This document shows positions 10,682 to 22,060 of a DNA stretch of 64,000 nucleotides, one piece after another. The position numbers and the translations under genes are program-made. The stretch comes from Strix aluco (taxonomy: Eukaryota; Chordata; Aves; Strigiformes; Strigidae), in NCBI RefSeq assembly GCF_031877795.1, contig NC_133946.1:11135144-11199143 (forward strand), read 5' to 3'. Below the pieces are notes generated by a model. It was not told the origin of the DNA, did no database searches, and saw only the letters and a program-made list of their open reading frames with translations. Within the stretch, counting starts at the first letter, position 1. Each line of letters opens with the position of its first letter.

Positions 10682-13600
10682 CAGAAGAAAACCAGGGATT
10701 ACGTCCCCAAAGATGCATACAGCAAGAAGTGTACCTATTTTTCTTGTTTGTGTTTTCATTTTCTTGTTTGTTGTTTTTCATAATAGGTGCAGGAGCATGC
10801 AACGTAGGAGCATAAGCTCTTCTGATCCCGAAGTGCTTCCTGATGGACAGGAGATGTGACTGTACAGACAGACCTCCTCTTCTTCCCATTGTCCCCATAT
10901 ATAATTTATATCTGCTATAAAATGGGATCTTAGTAGTGGCTGGACTCATTGTTGTACATCATCTTCTTCACCCTGTGCTTTATATGGATTAAATATTCCT
11001 TACTTATGCCCAAACCAGGCTGTCTCATGAAGTAACATGCCTCTGCTCCTGAGCTGTCCCAATTATTTCTTCATGATGCCGTATTGCACCACATAAACAT
11101 ACTTCTTATAGTCCTACACTATTTTCCCAGTGAAACGTTCACACCAGTGTGAATAGGGTGGGTCAGACTGGAAGAACCAATATCAAGAAGCGCAGAGGCA
11201 TCTGGGATTGAGTTCAGTTGCCTGAACATAGACTATTGACACCCTGGAGATGCCGCTGGGGATGCCTCTGAGCTTTCAGATGTCACTCCAGAATGGCCCA
11301 CCTCTTCTGAAGGTTGCATGGCATATGTGTCAAATGCACACCAAGGTCCTTGGCACCTCAGAACAGAGCAAATGGCACCAGATTTCTACATGAGGGCAAC
11401 CAAACCCAGACCTGGGGAATTTCACTGCATCTTGCTCCTTTCCTGCACCTTTAGCAAAAATTTCCCAGTACTGCTTTGTAGGAAAACATGCAAGAAAGGT
11501 GAAGTGGTTTCTTAGTTATTAAAGTATCTTTATTCCCTTTATAAATTTTCAGTCCTACTGAAAGAAAAAAAAAAGACACAATAAAGCTATTATTATTATT
11601 GTTGTTGTTGTTGTTATTAACTGTTGAGAGGAAGGATTAGGCGGTCTGAAGTAGATTCATCTCCTTCAAATTTAGATAAATAAAAACTGAGTGTTTAAGT
11701 CAGAGTTCCATGTCTCCATTTGCGATTAATAAAGGTGTGTTTCTATTTTTCTGTTTTCTGTTCAGACAAAGAGTGCAGTTTAAAGAGTTCAAGTTTGAAG
11801 ATCTCCCAGCTTTCTCCCCTCACTGTGTTTTCATTCACATTGCAGACTGGGGTCAGGCTACATGAGCTGGGATCCTTTTGGATGAAAACAAACTGAAAAT
11901 GGGCTTGAGGGGGGCACCTAATGCAGTTAGACCTCCAGTAGGTGTTCAGATCCCCAGACCAGAATAAATTGAATCTAGAGAAAACTCTTCTGAAATGTGT
12001 ATATTCATGGTACCAGTCCTTTTGATGTTCAGATCTGCTCCCGTTGCACCACATCCGTCCTAACCATCTGTCCTAGGATGTGTTAAAACACCTTCTTATT
12101 CCCATTTTAGAGGGGATCTGGCTGACTATCTCATAATTAGACAACCAAATTTTTAGATGTTGAGAGCCAGGTGAACCCATTCCCATGTTTATTCTCCAGC
12201 CCCAGATTTGTAATGGTAGGAAAATCATGTTTATGAAAACCAGTCAGATATGGAGGATGTATGTAGTGTACTTCAACTTGCCTCACAGTTTAAGAATTAA
12301 AAAAGACACAAGCAAATCTATCTCAAGGCAATTAATGAGAAGAAATTCAAAGTATGAGGTGTCCTTGATGAGGTCCAAAGGTGAGGGGAAATGCAACGAG
12401 CTTCCCCAGCTCCCTCTGCTAGGGGGCCAAAAGCAGGCAGGGACAAATCACCCCATTAGCAAGAACCAAAGGAACCACTTTATCTGCACATGTCATGAAG
12501 ACAAAGATGTCTCTTTCTTTAACGAGAGTGTATGACCAAGCTTGCACCGGCACAGAAAGCCCTCCAGCAGGCCTGAGCTCCAGGCTCTCGCCATACAGGT
12601 GGTTACAGCTATTTCCATCACAAGTGATGCTTCTCCCCTTCCCAGAGCAAGAAGTGGTCGTTGGGGACCAATCACCCTTCCAGGAGTCATCAGTTTAACA
12701 AGACCTTCTGGGGTTTACCAAGAAAGTTTCCTAATCACCATGAAAGCTTCTCAGCAGGCTTCTAGTCAATTTACCTCATTCTTCTTAACAAGCCATGAGA
12801 GACTAATTAGCAGGGGCTAACAAGAAAGAAACTTTCTTCCTTGTTAAGGACAAAGTGCACTTCTACAGTTGTCTTGTTTGTCAGAGCTAGTCCAGGCCCC
12901 GAAGCTGGTGAGTTGGAGGGTCAGTGTGTTGGCATGTGACTGTATTAAGGACAATTGTGTGGGCCTGGAGGGATGGAGAGCAATGGTCCTCAAGGTTTCT
13001 CTGATTAAAGTGCCTGCCCCTCATCCCCAAAGTTAAATTCCCACCTGCAGACTGAGGTCCTTCTTTCTTGAGGGGGGTGATGCAGTGACCCAGCAGCACC
13101 CTGAGCTCCATGCTGAGGAGGCATCATGGTGTGCTTGGTGGGAGCACTGGTTGTGGTGGGAGCTTCTACCATGCCAGTCTTGGGTCTCCTCAGGACTGCT
13201 TCTAAATATTTCTATCCCATATTTGTTCCTGATCAGCACTCTTCTCTCCTATTGATCTACGGAATTAGCCATACTGTAGTTGCTAAAGTTTATTAGTCAT
13301 TCCCCTGCATCTCGATTTATTTCAGAGGGGAAATCACACAATTGCTCAAAACTAAACAAAAACAATTATAATAAATCCAAACTAAGATCAAAATGCCAGG
13401 ATAGGAAGCGGGTACCTGACGAGTGGGTAATTTTACCATTAGTAGCAGGAGGTGCCAGATGATAGCTCTCTGGTCCTTGAGCAAGAACACTGCAGAAGTT
13501 TCTCAAATAAATTTGAGAGTAAAGCTACAGTTGAGCTAAAATAAGTTGCAGAAAAGGCCTGACAAGCCTTGTTACAGTGAATTGTTGTTGTCAAACCCAG

Positions 13601-14048
13601 TGTCTATTGCTTGTACTGGAAGCACTAAATTACATGAGTCTTATGTTCAACAGAAATGTGCCCATTGTTTAATATGAAGAGAGCTCTGGTCATCATGGTC
13701 ACGCTGGAAGTGATAAGTGTTATTTGTTGTCATTGCTCAAGACAACAGTGGTAATGCATTCTCAAACTAAAAAGGGTCAGAAGGGCTTCAATTCTTGAAA
13801 TTAAAATAATGTCAGGCTGTAAATACAATTAAAAGTAGCTAACGCATCCCTGAGACAGGTCAGTGAATGGCCTAATCCAAGAGGAGTTAATGACCCAGCA
13901 TTTAGCATCAAGGCAGAGGTTTCCCAACACAATCGTCCCCAGTAGCTCACAGGAGAGCACTGCTTCTTTTATACCATAGCAGTACAGAAATGGAAACTAT
14001 AAACATTTCTGAGGCGACCTCTCAATTCCTCTGATGCACCAGGAAAAA
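10682..14048. other. Intergenic DNA with no gene seen
   Basis: No exon recognised. It contains a poly-A run near 11563-11575 and a trinucleotide microsatellite at 11588-11618. The 12.5-13.2 kb part is less AT-rich and has short open frames on both strands, but none resembles a family I know. Confidence 0.45.
11588..11618. repeat. ATT/GTT trinucleotide microsatellite
   Basis: About four ATT units followed by five GTT units, directly after an A-rich run. It is a simple repeat in intergenic DNA. Confidence 0.9.
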
Positions 14049-14990
14049 TTATTTTTCAGATGCACAGTTCCTCTCCATCACTCTCCCGAGCGCATTCTTC
14101 ACCTCCTTGTTCCTCAGGCTGTAGATGAGGGGGTTCAGCATGGGTGTCACCACAGTGTAGAAGACAGAGGCCACTTTGTCGAGGTTCTGGGAGTGCCTGG
14201 AGCTGGGTCGTGAGTACATGGACGCAGCAGATCCGTAGAAGAGGGTCACGGCAGTGAGGTGGGACATACACGTGGAGAAGGCTTTGTGTTTGCCCGCCGT
14301 CGAGCGCATCCTCAGGATGGTGGCCAGGATGTAGGTGTAGGAGATGAGGATGGTCAGGATGGTGACAAACAGGTTGAAGCCAACCACAATGAACATCATA
14401 ATCTCATTGACAGTGGGGTCTGTGCAAGAAATGGCATAAAGTGGGGGCCCCTCACAATAAAAGTGGTTGATGGTGTTGGGACCACAGAAGGAGAGCCGAA
14501 GGGCAAACCCGGTGTGGATAGTGGCATTCACGATCCCAGCGAGGTACGAGCCAGCTACCAGCAGCACACGAACTCTGCTGGACATGGAGACAACATAGAG
14601 CAGTGGGCTGCAGATAGCCACGTAGCGGTCATACGCCATCGCAGCCAACAGGTAGCACTCGGTGGTGGCAAAGACCGCGTAGCAGAAAAATTGTGTGAGA
14701 CACGCAGAGTAAGAAATTACTTGTCTTTCTGCTAGGAGATCTGAGAGCAGTCTCGGGGTGATGGAGGAGGAATAGCAGATGTCTAGGAAGGACAGGCTGC
14801 TCAGGAAGAAGTACATGGGGGTGTGAAGCTGCGCATCCAGCCTGATTAACGCGAGCATCCCCAGATTCCCCACCAGAGTGATCACATAAATCACCAAGAA
14901 GACCACAAAGAGGACAGCCTGGACATCCCCCTGCTCTGAGAACCCCAAGAGAACAAATTCAGCACTGGGGGTGTGATTTCCTTTGGCCAT
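14049..14990 (-). CDS. Intact class II olfactory receptor, 313 aa
   Basis: Single-exon odorant receptor. From [24 protein letters not shown] it has an NHT glycosylation site, [11 protein letters not shown] in TM1, [19 protein letters not shown] in TM2, [24 protein letters not shown] at TM3, a three-cysteine ECL2 ([25 protein letters not shown]), [14 protein letters not shown] in TM5, [18 protein letters not shown] in TM6 and [23 protein letters not shown] at the end. The frame is open 43 codons further upstream, but a good splice acceptor (ctctgctttcctacag on the minus strand) ends ten bases before the chosen ATG. The extra residues are therefore probably an untranslated intron end. OR5/8/9-like by its motifs. 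Confidence 0.94.
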   Translation of the reverse strand: MAKGNHTPSAEFVLLGFSEQGDVQAVLFVVFLVIYVITLVGNLGMLALIRLDAQLHTPMYFFLSSLSFLDICYSSSITPRLLSDLLAERQVISYSACLTQFFCYAVFATTECYLLAAMAYDRYVAICSPLLYVVSMSSRVRVLLVAGSYLAGIVNATIHTGFALRLSFCGPNTINHFYCEGPPLYAISCTDPTVNEIMMFIVVGFNLFVTILTILISYTYILATILRMRSTAGKHKAFSTCMSHLTAVTLFYGSAASMYSRPSSRHSQNLDKVASVFYTVVTPMLNPLIYSLRNKEVKNALGRVMERNCASEK

Positions 14991-17900
14991 CATCATGACA
15001 CAGTTGCTGTAGGAAAGCAGAGATGCAGCAAAACACAGAGTCAGCATATTCCTGTTTTCCCCACAAAAAAATGTTAAAGATGCATTATTTTTATCAGGAA
15101 ATACAAATTTCAGAGACAAGAACTATTGAACAACTTATTCAGTGTTTGCCTCAAAATGCATTTTAAAGTAAAGAGAGTGCATGATTGCATTTATTTCTGA
15201 TGGTTTTATTCTGGTCTAGTCACTATTAATTTGGTTTGATAAAGTCACCGCAAATCAGAAGGCTTATTCTACCTCCTGAAGAAGTTAAGAAGTTTGTTAC
15301 TCCTCTGATCCAAAGAGGTAACCACAGCAATTTATTCTGACATTAGAAATCTGTCTGCATTTATAAAACAAACAAACAAACAGACAAACAAACCTCAAAA
15401 TCAAAAAAAACCCCACCCTTGTTTCAGAAGATTGGAAGAGAGAAAGGACTGGTGAGAGATCATGACATTCTTTAAATAATTTTCTTTAGAAGAGATCAAG
15501 ACATTAAATAATTTGATTTAGGAGAGTCAGGACAAGTTGAAATAGAACTCTAATTTCTTCCCTTCCTTCCTATGAAAGAACTCTGAAATTAAGTTTGAAA
15601 CAGGAGGTTTCATGTAAGTATTAACCCCCCTATAAATATGCTGAAACCCATATCATTCTTGTGATGCCACTGAACTGAGAAAGACAGTGGAAACCATTTT
15701 AAAAGATTGATACCAGTGTAAACCCCAACAATGCTACACTGCCATTATGAACTGATAATGTGATAAGATGCTGATAATGTGAGGTTTTTTTTAAAAAAAA
15801 AAAAAAAAAAAAGGTAAAATTAAGTTCATGTCTCCTTAAAACAGGAGTTAGGAATAGTCACAGAAATTGCTCACTGAGGGTTTTTGAACTGTTAAATAAG
15901 ATACCAAATTATACCCTTGGAAAGGACCCTTCTGCATGAGGAAAGTTCAACACATGTGCCCTTGCTTGACTTACACATGAGCCTCCCTTAAATCTGGATT
16001 TAGTCAAACAAATTTTTATATTTCTTCCTAGCATTCAGTCAGTTGCAGAAACTTTCACACCCCTCTAAAAGAATTTGAAGTTTGCCAGACAACTCAGATA
16101 GTGCTTCTATGCCATTGTTAGGTGTTGGAAATATGAGAAAAGCTAAACAGTGAGAAATCTGTGATCTTCATAGCAGAACAAATAGACCATGCACCATCGG
16201 TCCTCTTATCTGCTTCATGTAAAAGGTCTGAGATAAACCAGAACTCGAGGACAGCGAGGGGTTTTTGCCACCACGATAACATGCCTCACACCTCCGATGC
16301 TTTGTAGATCCACTTCATCAGCTCGTCCAAGCTGCTGTCCTCTCCAGCCCCTGGACAATAATTAGGAATCCCAGTAATCTTAATTAAAATAATCAACTGA
16401 GATTGAGGGGCTGCTGACCTCTGGCAGTGCCTATGTATCTCGGCTGGCTTTACTCATGGCCTCAGCTAGTGGCTGCCTTAAATTTGGAAAAGCAACTTAT
16501 AAATGTCTGGGTTTCACATGGGATATCCTGACCTTGGGTGACTATTTCGTGTGAAAACAGGCTCCTGCCTAAAGTCTTCCCCTTGCAACAGATCAACCCT
16601 TTGTAACATTATTCAGACTAAAACTCACCTGTTTGCTCACATCTCAGTTTTTGGTTTATCAGAAACGTGTTATCTCCTAGACAAAAATTTTATCTGAGAA
16701 ATAAACCCCAATTTCTCCCAGTGTTGGTGTTAAAAGCAAAAAAGATTTGCCAGTCATGAAGGCCATCAATACTTGACCAAGAAAAGCCGCTGTTTATAGG
16801 CTTCTTTCATTGAAGACCAAGGGTTTTGTCACTGCCCTCCCCTTGGTGTCATGCAGAAAATTTCTCTTGGGAATTGATGACTTGGGAAACAGCTCCTTAA
16901 GGAGACATGCACTGATAAATAAACACAATTAGTTTCAGCAAGTTAAATGTAAGCTTGAATATTTTCTCTCACTTCTTTATATATGTATAAAAAATTTTTT
17001 TATATATATATATAAACTTATCTCTTGGAATATGTAATTTATCTCTTGGCATCACGGGGAATTAAAAAGAACCGGTGTAAGAAATAGAGATTCAAGGATT
17101 AAGAAATAGCTCAGTATTTGGAGAAGTGTTGCAAATGTTATTGAGGAGAAAAGAAAAACTATTCAGGAACCCTTCTGCTGCAATTTATTTTAATATTACC
17201 TGGGATATCCTGTTGTTTGAAAACCCAGAGAGTTAGATCCAGGCATCTGAGAGAGTCACAGCCAGGTTCATGGAGAAAAGTTTATCTTTTTTTTCTCTTA
17301 AAAGAACAAAATGGTACTAGTATCTGTAATTAGATCTTGTAGGGAATTATTTCCTACCCATCCGGGAAAAAATATAAACCTTTCTTCAGGAAGTTAATAT
17401 CTGGCATTAGTGACCTTTACATCAAAGCAGAAGCATAGCTCTGACACTATCTTCATCCATTTTGCTTTTCTGTTCTTTCCAGAAAGTGTTTTGTGATGCT
17501 GAACTGAATTATAAATTACTGATTAAAAGCTAGTTTCACCTCATTTTTGAAGGACTCCAGAACACCACATGGTGAGCTGAAGTTTTCCCCTTAGGCTTAA
17601 ACTGACTCTTCAGACTATGCCCCGAGTGTGACTGCTCTGAGCAAAATCCACATTTGCTGTGTCGCCCATCACCCTCCCCTGCCAAGCAGCAAGCAGAGAA
17701 AACTATACATTTTTTCCAGAAAAATTCATCTCACCCTGATGTTTAATATAGATGAGATGAATCAAAGCCCCCAAATGCATCGTTCTCTCCATAAGGGGAA
17801 CTGATGGTGACTAATTCAGATGTGAAGGCCTACAATTAGATAGGATGACTCCTGGACCAAGATGACTCAACCCCTGAAACCTGGAAGCAGAAATTATGAA

Positions 17901-18768
17901 TAAGCTGCAGCTGGGATGGAAAATAAACTTTGCCTGGATAGAGAGACACAAGGAAAGGAGATGGTGGGGGAGTTTTGGACAACGTTTGGACATCAGACAA
18001 GTTGGGTGCTTCTGACTACAATATATGGCCAGAAGCATGGAGGCTTTCTGTGCTGTCAACACCAGATGACACCCTGGGAAAGCCAGGATTGCTCAGACAG
18101 TGTCTTGAAAGACTGTTCTGGACCAAGTTGAGTGACTGCTTGTCATGGGATAAAACTCCACCTTGCTCCTAGGCAAAGGAACATGTCAGCATGGTGGCTC
18201 CAGGCTGGTAGCTCTCCATGGGGGAGACCCATCCAGGAAAGCAAGATGCCCAGTGCAGGTGGTCTGTGTGCAACATATATGTAGCATGGGAATGTGCTAT
18301 CTTCCCGTAAAGACTATTCTTGGACTTATCAGAGAAAATAATACATCAGGTTTATTGTACAAAAGCAAAACCTTAGGCAACTACTTAGAAAATCTGAAAA
18401 CAGTTATGAAAGACATTGTCCCTCTCCAATATGCAGTCTTTATTTAGCTTGTCTCCTTCTGCTCCAAGCCAACTCTTTTAGAATTTAATATTTTTGTAAC
18501 ATTGAGGAAATCCTCTTTGGTAAAAAGTATCAACTGTGCATGTCCTGGAGCTGCTTGCAAATTCATTTACTCCAAAAGTTTCACTGACAATTTAAGTGTT
18601 TTTAGGATTGTCTGTCTTTCCTGCACTCTTTCCTTCTTTCAGACATTGTAACTACAGGTAATTTATTTTCCAAGGGACCTGAATTAATTCATAATTCAAA
18701 CTCTGCGGTGTTCAGCACAAGGTAGAGCATGTACCAGGTGTGCAGAAATGTACAGTGCCCTTCTTCTA
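14991..18768. other. Intergenic DNA with no gene seen
   Basis: AT-rich, with no recognisable exon. It holds AAAC repeats near 15367-15395, a T8-A20 tract at 15785-15812 and TA-rich sequence near 16978-17014. The GC-richer patch at 17.8-18.4 kb has short open frames but nothing I can identify. Confidence 0.5.
15785..15812. repeat. T8-A20 homopolymer junction
   Basis: Eight T followed by twenty A, able to fold as a short hairpin on itself. A similar T9-A13 junction lies at 21595-21616. It is probably a simple repeat; no flanking retroelement body was recognised. Confidence 0.85.
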
Positions 18769-19782
18769 TCAGGTATCAGCCTTATTTCTTCTGCTGACTA
18801 CACTGTGGCAGGTGATATCTGCTTTGGTTTGGTTAGAATGGGATCTGTGGGAATATAGGGAGGAGAGGAGCTTGTTCATAGCTCTTTTAAGGGTGCTCCT
18901 CACCTCCTTGTTCCTCAGGCTGTAGATGAAAGGGTTGAGCATGGGGGTCACCACAGTGTAGAAGACGGAGGCTGTTTTCCCTTGATCTTCTGCATGTCTG
19001 GAAAAGGAATGGAAATACAAGAAAGCCGCAGAGCCATAAAAGAGGGCAACAGCCATGAGGTGGGAGCTGCAGGTGGAGAAGGCTTTGTGCCTGCCCTCCA
19101 CAGAGCGGATGCTCCAGGTGGTGAACAGGATGCAGGTGTAGGAGATGCCAATGGCCAAGACTGAGGTTGTTATGATGAAGCAAATACATGAGGCCATCAC
19201 CACCTTGTTGAGCCAAGTGTCAGAGCACGAGAGCAGCAGGAGTGGTGGGATATCACAGTAGAAGTGATTGATAAGGTTTGGGCCACAGAAAGAGAGTCGG
19301 AGGAGAGTGCTGGTGTGCACGAGGGCATTCAGGATCCCAGCAGCATAGGACCCCACCACCAGCTGGACACCAACCCCATGGGACATGGCAGCCAAGTAGT
19401 GCAGAGGCTCACATATGGCCACAAAACGGTCGTATGCCATGACGGCCAGAAGGATGGCTTCCGTGGTGCCGAATATCGCAAAGAAGAAAAACTGTGTGAT
19501 GCAGCCATTAAAAGAAATAATATTTCTCTCTGCAAGGAAGCCCAACAGGAGCTTTGGACTGATGGATGAAGAATAGCAGACATCCAGGAAAGAGAGGTGG
19601 CTGAGGAAGAAGTACATGGGCACATGAAGCTGAGAGTTGGTCTTGATGAGGACAATCATCCCCATGTTCCCCACCAGCGTGGTGATGTAGATGAGTAAAA
19701 AAATCACAAAGAGTAGCTCCTGCAGATCAGTGAAGCCCAAGAGAACAAACTCTGTCACACTTGAGTGGTTTCCCCCAGCCAT
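18769..19782 (-). CDS. Olfactory receptor with long C-terminal tail, 337 aa
   Basis: Single-exon odorant receptor. From [19 protein letters not shown] it shows an NHS site, [11 protein letters not shown] in TM1, [19 protein letters not shown] in TM2, [17 protein letters not shown] at TM3 (DRF instead of DRY), a complete ECL2 ([25 protein letters not shown]), [25 protein letters not shown] through TM5-TM6 and [15 protein letters not shown] in TM7. Two oddities stand out. The segment between EFVLLGF and TM1 is three residues shorter than in the 14 kb receptor. The tail runs about 46 residues past SLRN, where OR tails are usually much shorter. The upstream in-frame hydrophobic stretch is the polypyrimidine tract of a splice acceptor ending ...ggcaccag, four bases before this ATG. 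Confidence 0.92.
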   Translation of the reverse strand: MAGGNHSSVTEFVLLGFTDLQELLFVIFLLIYITTLVGNMGMIVLIKTNSQLHVPMYFFLSHLSFLDVCYSSSISPKLLLGFLAERNIISFNGCITQFFFFAIFGTTEAILLAVMAYDRFVAICEPLHYLAAMSHGVGVQLVVGSYAAGILNALVHTSTLLRLSFCGPNLINHFYCDIPPLLLLSCSDTWLNKVVMASCICFIITTSVLAIGISYTCILFTTWSIRSVEGRHKAFSTCSSHLMAVALFYGSAAFLYFHSFSRHAEDQGKTASVFYTVVTPMLNPFIYSLRNKEVRSTLKRAMNKLLSSLYSHRSHSNQTKADITCHSVVSRRNKADT

Positions 19783-21759
19783 TCTCCTGGTGCCAGCACA
19801 GAGGAGACAAAGAAACACGAAGAAGAGGTTAAATAATTTCTTCCAGCTCATGGGAATATGTAGTGCCTGAGGCTAATGCAGGATTTGATGTTTCCTGGAT
19901 GAGCGCACCCACTCATTTGGAGAAAAAAATACTATACTTATCCTCGATAGGCAGGTTGAAGATTCAAAATAATATGTTGAAAAATAATATACTGACAAAA
20001 TAATAGCCAAGGGTTCATATATGGAAAAAAAGTCTTAAAGCTTAAATCTTAAAGCTCTGGCTGGCCCATTATGGAAATAATTGGTCTTGCAAAAGATATT
20101 GCAAATGATGTCCTCCCATGAACATCCAAATTCTTTCTAATATGTGGGCAAGTTTGGGAGGATTTCCTTCCCTTTGTTGGGAAGGATGTTCTTATTTAGG
20201 GACAAGTAAATACAATAATATCCTGCCTTAATTTGCTACATTAATTAGTGTTGCATTAAATAGATAACAGACCACACTGAAGTGATTTTCTGACTCTGTA
20301 GTGATATGTTTGGGTCAATTAAAATGAGACCAGCATGCCTGATTGCAATTTCATGTACATGGAGCTTCAAGGGAAAACCACCTCCTTCTAATCTGAATTA
20401 TACTTGCACATCATCTTCCTTGCATCTCTTGGATCTGCTAATATCAGGAATTTTTATCCAAAATTTGAGTTAGGAATTAAGATTCAGACATACAGGACTA
20501 TGCATTTTGTCCTTCAGGAAGGACCTGAATAACTTCAATATTGCTTCATGGAGAGGTTCCTGCTTCTGCAGGGAGTGGACACACCGGTTAAGGAAGCCCT
20601 TCCCCATCCAGCAAAAAATTGTCTCAAAACCTCTTAAAATTTCACCCTCTCTGGTCAGTGGCATCACAAGTCATTCTCAGAGACATACTCACTGGTCCTT
20701 GAGCTGAAGTTAAAATACAAGCTCCATCGGTCTTTCCAAAACCGGGAAGGTTTCCCTATTACATCCTCTAACGTGGCTGGAAGATTTAAGTTTTACCCCA
20801 CGCCCACAGGACAAATTACCAAAGGGTCTCTGGGGCACCTGAAAACAGAGCAAGCCTTCCCCAGAGAGCCTGGGATAAACACCGAGATTTCTCTCCGAGG
20901 TTTTAGGGACAGGATACCCAGGGCACATCAGAAATGATGCCTGCAGAGCCTGAGCAATTCAACTTGTGTACACAACATTGTAATGAGGAGTGAAACACAA
21001 GGCAGTGCATTTTTGCTGAAGGCTTGAATTTGAAAGTGTTTTTATTATTCTCCAGGAATATGGGAGAAAAAAAAAACAACACTAACTGTAATGGATTAAT
21101 TTAATGAAATTATTGCTTTATATTTGCAGTGATCAGTTAGATTCATTTTCTTTTGTACTACATATTTCCATAGAGCAGATGCGGAAATATTAAAGAAAAT
21201 GTGGATCGAAGCACAGATATCAATTCGACATTGTGTTGTCTTTTTTTTTTTTCCAAGATAACTTGTCATTTCCCATTTGCACTTGTATATGTTCTGCTTC
21301 CCAGGAGGTGGAGTCTCAGAGCAGGTCCTATAAGCAGCATTTGCAGGGATGCAGCTCGGAAAGCCTGTCTCCAAGGATAGGACGCATCACCCATGCGTAT
21401 GTCAGGACAGTGAACTCAGGCAGCTCTCTTCTAGACATTTGCAATTAGGTGCATGAATTCCAATTAGTACTTTTTTTCCTTTTTTTTTTTTTCTTTCTTT
21501 TTTTACTACCCATCTGCTGGTCACACACTTTGGTGTTCAGTATCACTATAATTTTACCTGGTATATTTTTCTTCCTCTGTTCTTATTCATGGGGTTTTTT
21601 TTTAAAAAAAAAAAAAGACTGCTTTTCATGTTATCCACTAGAGATTACCTTAAAATATGTGCATTGCCTATTTGAGAAATGAGTATTACTATTTATTCCC
21701 TTCTCACTTCCCTCTTTCCATCACCCTTGCTATCTGTTTTCTAGCACCAAGATGACCAT
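19783..21759. other. Intergenic DNA with no gene seen
   Basis: AT-rich sequence upstream of the OR at 18.8-19.8 kb. T-rich runs occur at 21239-21252 and 21473-21501, and a T9-A13 junction at 21595-21616. No exon was recognised. Confidence 0.45.
21595..21616. repeat. T9-A13 homopolymer junction
   Basis: Nine T followed by thirteen A, the second such junction in this AT-rich half (the other is at 15785-15812). It is a simple repeat. Confidence 0.85.
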
Positions 21760-21848
21760 TTCTTAAGGACAATTCCTCTTCTCCCATCACCCTTCTCAAA
21801 GCAGCTCTTACTTCCCCATTCCTCGAGCTACAGGTCAGAGGTTCATTG
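21760..21848 (-). pseudogene. Olfactory receptor C-terminal relic
   Basis: On the minus strand the sequence reads NEPLTCSSRNGEVRAALRRVMGEEELSL, a decayed version of [21 protein letters not shown], the last part of TM7 and the tail of an OR. It abuts a CR1 LINE fragment in the same orientation, so the rest of the OR may have been displaced or lost at that insertion. No other OR segment is recognisable upstream. Confidence 0.75.
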
Positions 21849-21849
21849 C

Positions 21850-22060
21850 AGAAAGTCCCTTGACTTGCTGCCAACACTCTTCTCAGGGTGTTGGTGGGCA
21901 TCATTGCTGCAGGGACATATTGATGGCTCATCTTCAGCTTAGTGGCCACCACAGCCTCCACGTCCTTCTCTGCCAAGCTGCTCTCCAGCCTCCCCTGGAG
22001 CTTCCCCATGGGCAGGACTCAGCATTTTCCCTTTTTGAAATTTGTGTGATTCCCATCTGC
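21850..22060 (-). mobile_element. CR1 LINE fragment, late reverse transcriptase region
   Basis: The minus strand reads RLESSLAEKDVEAVVATKLKMSHQYVPAAMMPTNTLRRVLAAS. This matches the C-terminal part of CR1 ORF2 ([42 protein letters not shown]). About 20 codons upstream a FQKGKMLSPAHG-like piece corresponds to FNKGKCKVLHLG, with a frame change between. The copy is old: identity is modest and frames are lost. It contacts the OR relic at 21760-21848. Confidence 0.8.

Noticed and set aside
12887-13239. Overlapping minus-strand open frames near 13 kb that might be exons
   Set aside because: No motif, conserved domain or convincing splice structure could be seen, and the frames show no similarity to ORs or LINEs.
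14991-15119. 43-codon N-terminal extension of the 14-kb OR
   Set aside because: A good acceptor (ctctgctttcctacag) sits just before MAKGNHT, so the extension is probably the end of a 5' UTR intron.
19783-19851. In-frame hydrophobic N-terminus ([20 protein letters not shown]) that looks like a signal peptide on the 18.8-kb OR
   Set aside because: On the minus strand this is the polypyrimidine tract of a splice acceptor ending in cag four bases before the normal OR ATG. ORs do not use cleaved signal peptides, so it is most likely intron.
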